This document shows positions 7,408-16,169 of a stretch of 64,000 bases of DNA, in pieces; the stretch's first letter is position 1; each line of letters begins with the position of its first letter. Made by a program: the position numbers and the translations under genes. The DNA is from Rhizobium sp. CSW-27 (GTDB lineage: Bacteria > Pseudomonadota > Alphaproteobacteria > Rhizobiales > Rhizobiaceae), in contig NZ_JAHHZO010000002.1 in assembly GCF_018760785.1 (NCBI RefSeq), positions 1-64,000 on the forward strand. Direction: 5' to 3'. Under the pieces are notes generated by a model. The model was not told where the DNA came from. It did not search any database and was given only the letters and a program-made list of their open reading frames with translations.

Positions 7408-8698
7408 GGATGTGTCCCGTTCCATTCGCCGTCACTTGAGGATCGGGCTTGTCGCCAGCGTCACGCTGGTCGCAGGCATCGGCGGCTGGGCTGCGGCAAC
7501 CAGCCTGTCCGGCGCAGTCGTTGCTTCCGGCCATTTCGTGGTGGACAGCTATGTCAAGAAGGTCCAGCACCCGAGCGGCGGCGTGGTCGGAGAGATCCGG
7601 GTGCGCGAAGGCGACAGGGTGGAGGCTGGTGCGGTCGTCATGCGCCTGGATGCCACCCAGACACGCGCCAGCCTTGCCATCGTCACCAAGCGGCTGGACG
7701 AGCTTGCCGCGCGCCTTGCGCGGCTGGAGGCCGAGCGTGACGATCTGGAGGTGATCGCCTTTCCCGATTGGCTGCTTGACCGGCGTGACAGCGCCGACCT
7801 CGCCTCGGCGATCCACAGCGAGACGCGACTGTTCGAGTTCCGCAAGCAGTCGCGGGAGGGCAGGAAGGCCCAGCTCGCCGAGCGCATTGCGCAATATGAA
7901 CACGAGATCGAGGGGTTGAAGGCCCAGGAAATCGCCTATGCGGATGGCCTGAAGGTGCTGGAAGAAGAGATCGTTTCGCAGCAGGGCCTGCACGAGCAGG
8001 GGATCGTGTCCGTCCAGCGTCTCAACAGTCTGAAGACCCAGGCCGCCACCTATGGCGGCGAGCGCGGCGAGAAGATCGCCTACCAGGCCCAGGCCCGCGG
8101 CAAGATCACCGAAACAAGGCTGCAGATCCTCTCCGTCGACCAGGATCTGAAGACCGAAGTCGGGCGCGAGCTTCGCGAGGTGCAGGCCCAGTTCGGGGAA
8201 TATGTCGAGCGGAAGGTGGCGGCCGAGGACGAGCTGAAGCGGATCGACATCATTGCCCCGCAGGCGGGCGTGGTGCATCAGCTCGCCGTCCACACGGTCG
8301 GAGGCGTCGTCAATCCCGCCGATCCCATCATGCTGATCGTGCCGGAGGGCGACGATCTGGCGCTTGAGGTGCAGATCGCGCCGAGGGATATCGACCAGAT
8401 CCAGCCCGGCCAGCGCGCGGTGCTGCGCCTGTCGGCCTTCAACCAGCGCACGACGCCGGAACTGAACGGCCATGTCAGCCGCATTGCCGCCGACCTGACC
8501 ACCGACGAGCGGACCGGAGCCTCCTACTATCTCGTCCGCCTGCAGGTTCCGCATGAGGAACTTGCGAAGCTGAAGGACCTGACGCTGGTGCCGGGCATGC
8601 CGGCCGAAGCCATGATCAGGACCGGCGATCGCACGGCGCTCTCCTATCTCGTCAAACCGCTCTCCGACCAGATCAACCGGGCATTCCGCGAGGAATGA
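7394..8698 (+). CDS. hasE: Type I secretion membrane fusion protein (HlyD family, HasE/PrtE type)
   Basis: A 434-aa periplasmic adaptor that joins the ABC exporter to a TolC-like outer-membrane channel. A single N-terminal membrane segment lies at about residues 15-38. The biotinyl-lipoyl-like part (VQHPSGGVVGEIRVREGDRV) follows, then a long alpha-helical hairpin (about 95-280) and a C-terminal beta domain. The C-terminus ends in PGMPAEAMIRTGDRTALSYL, the usual HlyD/PrtE ending. AAGGAGG at 7381-7387 fixes the start at ATG 7394, inside the end of hasD. No TolC/HasF gene is present in the window. Confidence 0.92.
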   Translation: MSGVEDVSRSIRRHLRIGLVASVTLVAGIGGWAAATSLSGAVVASGHFVVDSYVKKVQHPSGGVVGEIRVREGDRVEAGAVVMRLDATQTRASLAIVTKRLDELAARLARLEAERDDLEVIAFPDWLLDRRDSADLASAIHSETRLFEFRKQSREGRKAQLAERIAQYEHEIEGLKAQEIAYADGLKVLEEEIVSQQGLHEQGIVSVQRLNSLKTQAATYGGERGEKIAYQAQARGKITETRLQILSVDQDLKTEVGRELREVQAQFGEYVERKVAAEDELKRIDIIAPQAGVVHQLAVHTVGGVVNPADPIMLIVPEGDDLALEVQIAPRDIDQIQPGQRAVLRLSAFNQRTTPELNGHVSRIAADLTTDERTGASYYLVRLQVPHEELAKLKDLTLVPGMPAEAMIRTGDRTALSYLVKPLSDQINRAFREE

Positions 8699-8736
8699 CC
8701 GCTCGTGACGCATTGAATGTTCAAGAAAGGACCGAC

Positions 8737-9351
8737 ATGACCCTCGCCGAACTGGCCGAACGGCCGCAGGAAAAGGAAGCCAGCCGCACCAGGCGCCTGA
8801 AGGCTGCAACCCGCGTCGCGCACGAGCGCATCGATCAGCGCATCATGGCGGCCGATCCTTTCGCGGATCGGGAACGCTACGGCCTGTTTCTGATGCTGCA
8901 ATATGTCTTTCATCGCGATCTGGACTGCCTGTTCTTCGACGAGCGGCTCGACATGATGCTGCCGGATCTCGCCGGCCGGCGAAGGCTCCTCCTGATCGAA
9001 CGGGATTTTGCCGATCTCGGTCTTGCCATGCCCCGGATCGATGCGCCGCCGATGCTGTCGGGCGACAGTGCCGTCGATATCGCCGAGGCGCTGGGCTGGC
9101 TCTATGTGGTGGAAGGCTCCAATCTCGGCGCCGCCTTCCTGCTGAAGGACGCAGGCCGGCTTGGCCTTGGCGAAACCTTCGGCGCGCGGCATCTCGCCGG
9201 CGCACCCGAAGGCCGCGGCCTGCACTGGCGCACGTTCACGGCAGCCCTGGATGCCATCCCCCTGACGGAAGATCAGGAGTGCCGGGCAATTGCCGGTGCG
9301 GAAGCGGCCTTCCGGCGCGTTCACCAGATCGCCGGCGAGCTGTTTGCATGA
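8737..9351 (+). CDS. hemO: Biliverdin-producing heme oxygenase (HemO/PigA type)
   Basis: A 204-aa cytoplasmic enzyme that opens imported heme to biliverdin, CO and free iron. The likely proximal heme ligand is His29 in ATRVAHERID. The distal-helix motif LYVVEGSNLGAAFLL and the stretch FGARHLAGAPEGRGLHW are characteristic of the bacterial HemO/PigA/BphO group. AAGGA at 8727-8731 supports ATG 8737; an ATG at 8695 overlaps the hasE stop (ATGA) and would add 14 residues. It occupies the place after the secretion genes where Serratia has hasB, so here the operon ends with heme breakdown rather than a dedicated TonB. Confidence 0.88.
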   Translation: MTLAELAERPQEKEASRTRRLKAATRVAHERIDQRIMAADPFADRERYGLFLMLQYVFHRDLDCLFFDERLDMMLPDLAGRRRLLLIERDFADLGLAMPRIDAPPMLSGDSAVDIAEALGWLYVVEGSNLGAAFLLKDAGRLGLGETFGARHLAGAPEGRGLHWRTFTAALDAIPLTEDQECRAIAGAEAAFRRVHQIAGELFA

Positions 9352-9509
9352 TCGGCGGCCTGGCGCTGCCGGCGTGGCAATCCATCCTCCTGTCCGACTG
9401 TCGCCGCGAGGCCTGTGCCTCGTCCGACACGCCCCTGCTTGCCGGTTGACCTGCATCGCCCCGGCCAGCCAGGCGGAAACGAGATGCGGTAATACAGGAG
9501 GAAATGCCA

Positions 9510-10034
9510 ATGTCGAAACTTGCGGTCTCGCCTTCATCTCTCTTGCTGTCAGGCACCGTGATGGTGCCGATGGTTCCCTCATCCGGCGGCGCGGTGGTTG
9601 GGGCAAAACCCTGCGCCGACTGGGAGATCACGCATGTCGGCCCCCGGGGCGTGCCGATGATGCAGTACAGGCACGAGGATCGCGCAAAGGCCCTGGCGGG
9701 CATTGTGATGGAACTCGGATGGATGTCGAGCGACCATATGGTCGGGCGGATCGTGCTTCCTGCCGGGCTGCGCCTGGCGGATGGCGCCCGCATTCAGATC
9801 GATGATGCCCCGGCGGGCGCCAGGATGCCCCTGCACGGTTTCGGGCGCCGGGATTGCATGGTCGATATCAGCTGGACCGGCGCGATGATCGCGGCACTCT
9901 ACGCTGGCCAGGTCCTGAAGGTTCACGCACGGGTGGCTTCCAGCAAGAAACCCGTGGTCTTCATCGTGCCGCTGAACCGCTTTGGCGCGGTTGCGGATCA
10001 GCTGAAGGAACTGATGATCCAACGCAGTCAGTGA
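9510..10034 (+). CDS. IalB-family (invasion-associated locus B) protein
   Basis: A 174-aa protein. Its second half matches the IalB family pattern: VLPAGLRLADGARIQIDDAP, a Cys-containing strand (GRRDCMVDISW), then ALYAGQVLKVHARV and a final strand with VVFIVPLNRFGAVADQL. The short hydrophobic N-terminus (about residues 5-25) may be an export signal. AGGAGG at 9496-9501 favours ATG 9510 over ATG 9504. IalB-like proteins are common in Rhizobiales, are mostly periplasmic, and lack a settled biochemical role. Position 158 bases after the heme oxygenase suggests it may be part of the heme regulon, though nothing in its sequence shows heme binding. Confidence 0.75.
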   Translation: MSKLAVSPSSLLLSGTVMVPMVPSSGGAVVGAKPCADWEITHVGPRGVPMMQYRHEDRAKALAGIVMELGWMSSDHMVGRIVLPAGLRLADGARIQIDDAPAGARMPLHGFGRRDCMVDISWTGAMIAALYAGQVLKVHARVASSKKPVVFIVPLNRFGAVADQLKELMIQRSQ

Positions 10035-10337
10035 GGGCGCTTCGAGGGGGGACGGCCGGCGGTATCGCTGCGCGCCGGCCGTCCTTCGCCGGAGCAAAGG
10101 CCTTCGCCAGAGGGACGTCATCGCTCTCTGTGCCTGCCTGCGTGCGCGGCGTCCAGGTATGGTCGCCTGTCTTGCTGCGGTTCGGCAGGGAGTTCGGTCG
10201 GCCCTGCCGACTTGACAGGCCGTGCGGAAGCTGCAGACAGAGAGATGCCGGACGGGCCGTTCGGTCCCGGCGAGCCTGTTTGGCAAAAGAGGAAATCATC
10301 ATGATCCAGGCAATGATTGCCGGGGAGGGATGCCGCT
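10035..10337. other. Gap of about 300 bases with a terminator-like hairpin
   Basis: No gene is supported between the IalB-like gene and the next coding region. The stretch holds a strong hairpin at 10050-10084 and otherwise GC-rich sequence with no recognised element. Confidence 0.5.
10050..10084 (+). terminator. Strong GC hairpin ending the heme operon
   Basis: GGACGGCCGGC at 10050-10060 pairs perfectly with GCCGGCCGTCC at 10074-10084 (11 base pairs, 13-base loop), 15 bases after the IalB-like stop codon. Only a weak T stretch follows (TTCGCC), so termination may be partial. Confidence 0.55.
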
Positions 10338-11267
10338 TTGGTCATCATAGACGAGCGTCTGTCGAAAGGTCTGGTCAGGGCGGAAGCGCGCACGCTCAAG
10401 CAAACCCTGCAGGAACATGGCCACGAGGTGTTCGTGACCCTGATGGAAGGGATTGCCCCCCGTTTCCGCACCGAAAGCCGTCTGCGCCCGGATGAACTGG
10501 CGGCGGTGGCAGAGGCCCTGCATCAGAAGGCCGGGCATGCCTACAGCTCGCTCTACGCGGATCTGGTGCTGACGCCGCCGACCCGGGGCCGGCCGAATTC
10601 GGGCGCCTATGACATGCTGCACTTCTGGATCCGCCCGATCCCGGTGCCCGGCGAGGCGCATCATCTCATGCGGCTTGCCGTGTTCACCTCGAACGGCAAC
10701 CGCAAGAATGTCGAGATGTGCGCCCATGATACCGTCGTGGGTTTCTTCGAACATGCCGCCGAGCGGCTGCTGCAACGCTGCGGCACCCGGCGGGAAGCCA
10801 TAAGGGCGATCGGTCAGCGTCTGGTCGATACGATCATTCTTCCCTCCCTCGCACTCGATTCCGATACCGGGGCCCTGATCGATACGGACATGCATATCCC
10901 ATTCGCAGACGGACTTCTGATCGGACGCTTCATCGCGCGGACGGAAGAAAAGCTTCCCGGCGGCTATTTCCGCATTCTCAACCGCAAGGTGACCGAGGGC
11001 GGACTCTGCTCCGAGACGAAGGCCGATTTCGTCATCAAGACCTTCATCGGGCCGGACACGCTCAACGAGCGGCAGATCTGGACAGCCTACGAAGTCAATG
11101 GGTGGCTGGAGAGGCACAGAGACGCGGCGCAAACCATACGGCGGCACCTGTTTCACCCGGGCAGCCACCTCTGTGACAATGGCTATATGGCGCATGACGA
11201 TTACGAGGCACTGAAGGCCGATTTCCAGCGCATGCGTGAAAGGGTTTTCGCGCCGCTTCAGGCCTGA
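10338..11267 (+). CDS. Unrecognised protein, about 309 aa
   Basis: I do not recognise this family. The protein appears soluble: there is no signal peptide or membrane segment, and it has many charged residues, with a Tyr/His/Trp-rich middle (GAYDMLHFWIRPIPVPGEAH) and a C-terminal half containing GGYFRILNRKVTEGGLCSETK. Coding character is supported by the long open frame and GC-rich third positions. GGGGAGG at about 10322-10328 precedes TTG 10338 by about nine bases; TTG 10317 is an upstream alternative. It lies between the heme operon terminator and a convergent diguanylate cyclase gene, so context says little about its role. Confidence 0.6.
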   Translation: MVIIDERLSKGLVRAEARTLKQTLQEHGHEVFVTLMEGIAPRFRTESRLRPDELAAVAEALHQKAGHAYSSLYADLVLTPPTRGRPNSGAYDMLHFWIRPIPVPGEAHHLMRLAVFTSNGNRKNVEMCAHDTVVGFFEHAAERLLQRCGTRREAIRAIGQRLVDTIILPSLALDSDTGALIDTDMHIPFADGLLIGRFIARTEEKLPGGYFRILNRKVTEGGLCSETKADFVIKTFIGPDTLNERQIWTAYEVNGWLERHRDAAQTIRRHLFHPGSHLCDNGYMAHDDYEALKADFQRMRERVFAPLQA

Positions 11268-11304
11268 CCGCAGGCGGGCAGGCGCGTGTGCCGATCTCCG
11301 ATCG

Positions 11305-12477
11305 TCAGACGGCCCTGTCCACCTGTCGCTCAGGCTGGGCGGATGCAAGGCGGACGCGGTTGCGGCCGGCGGCCTTGGCCAGATAGAGAGCCCGGTCGGC
11401 CCGGTCGATGCTTTCGTCAAGCGGGTCTTCGCCCGGCGCAACCGTGGCGATGCCGCAGCTGACGGTGATCGGGCGGCTGAGGCCAGCCTCCGTCCAGCGC
11501 CGCGCGGCGAACTGCAGCCTCAGATGTTCGGCAAGGTCCCTGGCCTCCGGCTCGGTGGCGCCGAGGACAAACAGAATGAATTCCTCGCCGCCGAAGCGGC
11601 CCACCCGCGCCTTGTCGCCCGCATGGCGGGACAATTCCTGCGCCACGGCCACGATCACCCGATCACCGACCAGATGGCCATGGGCATCATTGATGCTTTT
11701 GAAGCGATCGATGTCGCAGAGGATGATTGCACCGGACCGATGCTCGGCGCCCCGCAGGGAACTGACGGCGGCCTCGAAGCCGCGGCGGTTGAGAAGGCCG
11801 CTCAGCGGATCGTGCTCGGCCACCATCCTTTGCCGTTGCACGGCTGCCGCCGCCATGGCCGCCACGGCGGAGAAAGGGAACAGCAGACAGACGGTGATCG
11901 TCGTCACATGCACGGAGATGTTGTAGGCGGAATGCAGGAAATCGCCCATCTCGTTGCTGGTCGGATAGAGGAAGGTGAAGACGATGGCCCGCACCAGGCA
12001 GTCCAGCACCACCAGCAGACCGGAAAAGACAAGGCTCCTGTCGGCCGGCCGTTTCGCCTCTCTGGCAACCTTCGCGATCACCATGCCGATAAGCGTGGCG
12101 AAGACGATCTCGATCAAGAACAGGTCCCAGCGCAGGCGGGGCACCACCAGCACCAGCAGACCGTGAGGAAGCAGGAAGCCGAGCGCCACCAGGCATCGCG
12201 CCCGCTGCAGGAGCGGCTTGCCGAAATGCAGCAGGATCGCGCTGCCATAGCAGTAGGCGGCGCCGGTGTAGAGAATGCCGGAAACGAACTGGTCGAAGCT
12301 CGGCTCGATCGGAAAGCTCGACAGGGCAAAGCCGCAGCCGGTCTGCAGGAAGCCTGCGCTCCATTGCCAGGCGGAGGCCAGTCCGATGCGCCATAGCAGA
12401 AAGAAGCTGCACGCCATCAGCAGGAACATCGACGCGGGCAGATAGAAGATGATGTTCTGTGTGTCGATCGTGGACAC
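11305..12477 (-). CDS. Membrane-bound diguanylate cyclase (GGDEF protein)
   Basis: A 390-aa protein that should make cyclic di-GMP. The N-terminal half holds about six hydrophobic segments (from IIFYLPASMFLLMACSFFLL to VTTITVCLLFPFSAVAAMA), a putative membrane sensor without a named domain that I can assign. The C-terminal GGDEF domain runs from about residue 225 (DPLSGLLNRRGFE) through CDIDRFKSINDAHGH to an active-site GGEEF near 295-300. An intact GGEEF suggests an active cyclase, and there is no EAL domain. GTG 12477 is preceded by GGAG. The gene is convergent with the unrecognised gene before it. Any link to the exopolysaccharide genes is conjecture. Confidence 0.88.
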   Translation of the reverse strand: MSTIDTQNIIFYLPASMFLLMACSFFLLWRIGLASAWQWSAGFLQTGCGFALSSFPIEPSFDQFVSGILYTGAAYCYGSAILLHFGKPLLQRARCLVALGFLLPHGLLVLVVPRLRWDLFLIEIVFATLIGMVIAKVAREAKRPADRSLVFSGLLVVLDCLVRAIVFTFLYPTSNEMGDFLHSAYNISVHVTTITVCLLFPFSAVAAMAAAAVQRQRMVAEHDPLSGLLNRRGFEAAVSSLRGAEHRSGAIILCDIDRFKSINDAHGHLVGDRVIVAVAQELSRHAGDKARVGRFGGEEFILFVLGATEPEARDLAEHLRLQFAARRWTEAGLSRPITVSCGIATVAPGEDPLDESIDRADRALYLAKAAGRNRVRLASAQPERQVDRAV

Positions 12478-12748
12478 GATCCCGACTCCATTCCGGGTTG
12501 GCAGCCCGATTAGCTGTCGGAATCGTCGGCATCACAACGGCCGGATGTGCTTATCCCCCGAACGTTTCGCCGCTCTGTTGCGCACCGGCAACGCGCGCGG
12601 CGTTCCATTTCGAGACGGGCCGGTCGCCGGGATTGGAGAAACGGCCGCCGCATCGCCCCGGCCGCCCCAGATTCCTCTCGGGCGGCAAGGCATGGCAGCC
12701 TCGTATCGGCCTTGCATCAATGCGTGGCGGCGGCCGTCGGGAACGGCA

Positions 12749-13672
12749 TCAGGAGACCCCAAGAGCCTCTGCTGAGATCCAGAACACGGCGTCCTGCGAT
12801 TCGGCGGTTTCCAGCCAGACGAAGTCCAGATGCGGGAATTCCTCCTCGAGGATTTCGCGGCCGGAGCCGATCTCGCAGATCATGCCGCCGCCCGGATTGA
12901 GATGGTCTGCAGCCTGCGCCAGGATCTGGCGGACGAGGTCGAGCCCGTCCTCTCCGCCGTCATGCGCCATGCGCGGTTCGGCCTGGAATTCGGGCGGATA
13001 GCCGTCGAGGGCGGCGTGATCCACATAGGGCGGATTGGTGATGATCAGATCGTAGCTTCGCCCGGCCAGCGGCGCAAAGAGATCGCCGGCATGCAGCGTC
13101 ACCTGGTCGGCGACGTCATGTTCGGCAAGGTTGCGCTTTGCCACCTCAAGGGCATCGGCGGACAGATCGACGGCATCGACGCCGGCGTTCGGGAAGAACT
13201 TTGCCGCCAGAACCGCAAGACAAGCGGAGCCGGTGCAGATATCGACGACGCTTTCGACGGCCATCGGGTCCGGAAGCACGGCGGAACCGGTGCCGCCCAG
13301 ATATTCGCTGAACAGGATTTCGCCGATATGCGAGCGCGGCACGATGACCCGCTCGTCCACATGGAAGCGCACGCCCTGGATATAGGAGCGCCCGGTCAGA
13401 TAGGCGGAGGGCTTGCGGGTGGTTACCCGCGCCTCGATCCGTTCGGCGAGGAGCCTGCGTTCCGCGGCAAGCAGCCGCGCGTCGAGGAAGGGATCGAGCG
13501 CGTCGATCGGCAGGTCCAGCGAATCGAGCAGCAGAAAGGCAGCGTCGTCGCTGGCGGTGGTGGTGCCGTGCCCATAGCTGAGATCGGCCGCATTGAAGCG
13601 GGAGATCGCATAGCGCCAGTAATCGCGCAGGGTCACGAGTTCGCGGGTCACTTCGTCCTGGTTCAACGTCAC
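12749..13672 (-). CDS. prmB: Ribosomal protein L3 N5-glutamine methyltransferase
   Basis: A 307-aa S-adenosylmethionine-dependent methyltransferase that modifies a glutamine of large-subunit protein L3. The class I methyltransferase core carries VVDICTGSACLAVLAA (SAM binding) and the NPPY catalytic motif near residue 212. The motif VPRS at the end of the N-terminal domain (ERVIVPRSHIGE) separates PrmB from PrmC. GGAAG five bases before GTG 13672 supports that start; an in-frame TTG at 13684 is weaker. It is divergent from the pseudouridine synthase gene. Confidence 0.9.
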   Translation of the reverse strand: MTLNQDEVTRELVTLRDYWRYAISRFNAADLSYGHGTTTASDDAAFLLLDSLDLPIDALDPFLDARLLAAERRLLAERIEARVTTRKPSAYLTGRSYIQGVRFHVDERVIVPRSHIGEILFSEYLGGTGSAVLPDPMAVESVVDICTGSACLAVLAAKFFPNAGVDAVDLSADALEVAKRNLAEHDVADQVTLHAGDLFAPLAGRSYDLIITNPPYVDHAALDGYPPEFQAEPRMAHDGGEDGLDLVRQILAQAADHLNPGGGMICEIGSGREILEEEFPHLDFVWLETAESQDAVFWISAEALGVS

Positions 13673-13825
13673 TCTCACTTCCAAAGAGGCGCCGGCTCCC
13701 TTATTGCCGAAAGGCAGGTATGGGAAGGAAGCGGCCGCGCGGGTTTGTGCATCGGATGTCTTCTGGCTCTAGAATAGCAGAGGGCGGCAGGTCAACCGAC
13801 GGACGGCCGCTCAGGGAATGGGACG

Positions 13826-14626
13826 ATGAAGGACAGCCGCAAACGGCAGAAATCCAGCCCCGGCCGGCCGGCCGCTCCTGCCCAGGGCGGCAAGCGGGCC
13901 ACCTTGCCGCGCGCGCTCTCCAAGCTCGGCTTCTGCTCGCGCAGCCAGGCTGAGGCGCTGGTTGCCGCCGGCCGCGTCACGGTCGATGGCCGGATCGTTC
14001 GGGATACGGAGCACTGGGTGGAACTCGGCCTCTCGCAGATCGCTGTGGACGGTCGCGCGGTGGAGGCGGAGCGTCATGTCTATCTGATGCTCAACAAGCC
14101 GCGCGGTCTGGTCACGACGCGACATGATCCCGAGGGGCGTCCGACGGTGTTTGCCTGCCTTGAGGGGCAGGATCACGCCCATCTGTCGCCGGTCGGCCGG
14201 CTGGACAAGGCAAGCGAGGGCCTGCTTCTGTTCACCAATGATACGGAGTTTGCCCAGGCACTGCTCGATCCGCAGACCCATGTGCCGAAGACCTATCACG
14301 TGCAGGTGGACCGGGTTCCGCAGGAGGCCGAACTAAGGGCGATGATTGATGGCCTGCAGCATGACGGTGAGCGGCTGACCGCCAGACGTGCCGATCTTCT
14401 TCGCAGTGGCGGCCGCACCGCCTGGCTGGAAATCGTTCTCGACGAAGGGCGCAACCGGCAGATCCGCCGCATGCTGGAGGCGATGGACATCGCCTGCCTG
14501 CGGCTGGTTCGGGTCGCGATCGGGCAGTTGACGCTGGGGGACCTGCCGAAGGGCGAGCTGCGGCCGCTGACCGAGGCCGAACTGCACGGCCTTCACCTGG
14601 CGACCGGCAGGCAGCAACACCGCTGA
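13826..14626 (+). CDS. rRNA pseudouridine synthase (RsuA/RluB/RluE family)
   Basis: A 266-aa enzyme. After a basic tail, an S4 RNA-binding domain spans about residues 27-75 ([29 protein letters not shown]). The catalytic domain begins at about 80 ([12 protein letters not shown]) and has the catalytic-Asp motif [18 protein letters not shown]-terminal motif, [13 protein letters not shown], is typical of the RsuA/RluB/RluE/RluF group. Which rRNA position it modifies cannot be told from sequence alone. It is divergent from prmB, another ribosome-modification gene. Confidence 0.9.
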   Translation: MKDSRKRQKSSPGRPAAPAQGGKRATLPRALSKLGFCSRSQAEALVAAGRVTVDGRIVRDTEHWVELGLSQIAVDGRAVEAERHVYLMLNKPRGLVTTRHDPEGRPTVFACLEGQDHAHLSPVGRLDKASEGLLLFTNDTEFAQALLDPQTHVPKTYHVQVDRVPQEAELRAMIDGLQHDGERLTARRADLLRSGGRTAWLEIVLDEGRNRQIRRMLEAMDIACLRLVRVAIGQLTLGDLPKGELRPLTEAELHGLHLATGRQQHR

Positions 14627-14731
14627 GCGGGCGCTGCAGCCTGCCCCGCTGCAACATTCTGTCCGGAACAGGAACGCTGCATCGTCTTTCCGGTTGCGCA
14701 GGTTGCACCCCTGGAATGGCTGGAGGAGAGC

Positions 14732-15157
14732 ATGGCGGAACGGGCGCGCGGAAAGGCGGGCCCAAGGCTGGTGAGGCTGCTGGCAATCGTGCTTTCACTG
14801 ATCGGCCTGGTGTTTGCGGCGGGCGGGCTGATCCGGGCGATCGACATGCAAACGGATGAAACACTGTGGAGCGACGTGCTTCCGGCCGGCGGCCAGGCAA
14901 CGCCGATGACCTATGAGGCCAATGGCCGACAGTATCTCGTCATCATTGCGGGAGGCCATCACTTCATGGAAACGCCGATCGGCGATGCGCTGGCTGCCTA
15001 TGCGCTGCCGCCGTCGCGAGGCGGCCGGAAAGACTGCGACAGGAGGGCGATGCGACACGCGCCCTCCAGAGATAGGCTGCCTAAAGCAGGGTCGCCTCAT
15101 CCTGGTAGAGCTTCAGCACCGACAGGCGTCCCGTGGCATAGGCGCAGGTATCGATAG
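14732..15157 (+). pseudogene. Internally deleted relic of a membrane-bound quinoprotein glucose dehydrogenase (gcd)
   Basis: The open frame fuses two recognisable ends. Residues about 12-33 (RLVRLLAIVLSLIGLVFAAGG) look like the first membrane segment of Gcd. Immediately after, residues 34-92 (LIRAIDMQTDETLW, LPAGGQATPMTYEANGRQY, then an AGGHHFMETPIGDALAAYALP-type ending) match the extreme C-terminus of the same enzyme. The normal protein is close to 800 aa, so most of the propeller, including the PQQ-binding and catalytic residues, is missing. The frame also runs past the expected end near YALP into the convergent phosphatase gene, suggesting the stop is lost. A ribosome site (GGAGGAG) before ATG 14732 is intact. 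No activity is expected. Confidence 0.75.
15042..15067 (-). terminator. Hairpin after the phosphatase gene
   Basis: GGAGGGCG at 15042-15049 pairs with CGCCCTCC at 15060-15067, 14 bases beyond the phosphatase stop on the minus strand. The T run is weak. It also lies inside the readthrough tail of the gcd relic. Confidence 0.4.
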
Positions 15158-15875
15158 CGATGCGCCCCGGCTTGAATTCCGGTTCAGCGACGGGGGTGTG
15201 GCCATGGACGACCGTCAGCGGCAGTTCCGGCCCGCGCGACAGGAACGGTTCACGGATCCAGAGCAGATCTTCATCGGTCTGTTCCTCGAGGGAGATGCCC
15301 GGACGAATTCCGGCATGCGCGAAGACATAGCTGCCGAGCTTCAGGCTGGCGGGCATCTTCCGGATGAATTCCATGTGCGACAGGGGAATTGCATCGTCGA
15401 GCAACTGGCGCAGAGCGGCAAAATCGATACGGTCCCGGCGCTGGACCAGTTCGATATTGACGCCATAGGACATCAGCGTCTCGCGTCCTCCGAAATCCAG
15501 CCAGGTTGACGCGCTGCGGGGATCGGTCAGAAAGCGCAGAAACATTTCGTCGTGATTGCCGCACAGCGCCAGGCGCCGCAATCCCTGCGCGCTCTGGCGG
15601 CTGAGATGGTTGATAACGGCAGCCGAATCCGGTCCGCGATCGACATAGTCGCCCAGAAGGATCACGAGGCCCGGCACGCCGGTGCTTGCAATGTCATCGG
15701 CGATCCGGTTCTCGGCTTCGATGAGTTCGCGAATGCAGCCATGCACATCGCCGATGGCGTAAAGCGCGTAGGCCGGTGCCTGTTCGCCAAGATCCAGGCG
15801 CTGCCGCGACACCAGCGGTGACGGCGGAGCGCTCCTTCCGCGGAACCAGTCCATCAGCCTTCTAAATGACGTCAA
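15081..15875 (-). CDS. Metallophosphoesterase, serine/threonine protein phosphatase (PPP) type
   Basis: A 264-aa cytoplasmic phosphatase of the PrpA/ApaH-like group. All PPP metal motifs are present: GDVHGC near residue 43, GDYVDRGPDS near 75, GNHDE near 105, then HAGI and the late HGHT. The substrate may be phosphoprotein or a dinucleoside polyphosphate; the motifs do not decide. The start is TTG 15875, six bases after AAAGG, or ATG 15854 after AGAAGG. It is convergent with the gcd relic, whose frame overlaps its 3' end by 77 bases. Confidence 0.87.
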   Translation of the reverse strand: MTSFRRLMDWFRGRSAPPSPLVSRQRLDLGEQAPAYALYAIGDVHGCIRELIEAENRIADDIASTGVPGLVILLGDYVDRGPDSAAVINHLSRQSAQGLRRLALCGNHDEMFLRFLTDPRSASTWLDFGGRETLMSYGVNIELVQRRDRIDFAALRQLLDDAIPLSHMEFIRKMPASLKLGSYVFAHAGIRPGISLEEQTDEDLLWIREPFLSRGPELPLTVVHGHTPVAEPEFKPGRIAIDTCAYATGRLSVLKLYQDEATLL

Positions 15876-16169
15876 TCTGCACCTTTCGTTTTGGGCTGTC
15901 CGACGGGATCTGCCACCGCATTACCTGCCGGCATACCGCGCGCCGTGGCCGACCGTTTTCGGCACAGTCGGGTGCATGCGGGGCCAGGCTGTTGAACATT
16001 CGGACAATGATGCCTCTTTGATGACTTCTTATGACGCAGGCTGATCCTGAACACTTGGCTCCGGGTCGCGGCATGGTCAAGCCCCTAATATGCAGCGCCC
16101 TGTACACATTTCGGTATGTCAGTGGCAACGAACATCTGCGCCGCAAGGAAGGGCGCTTCGCGACACGGA

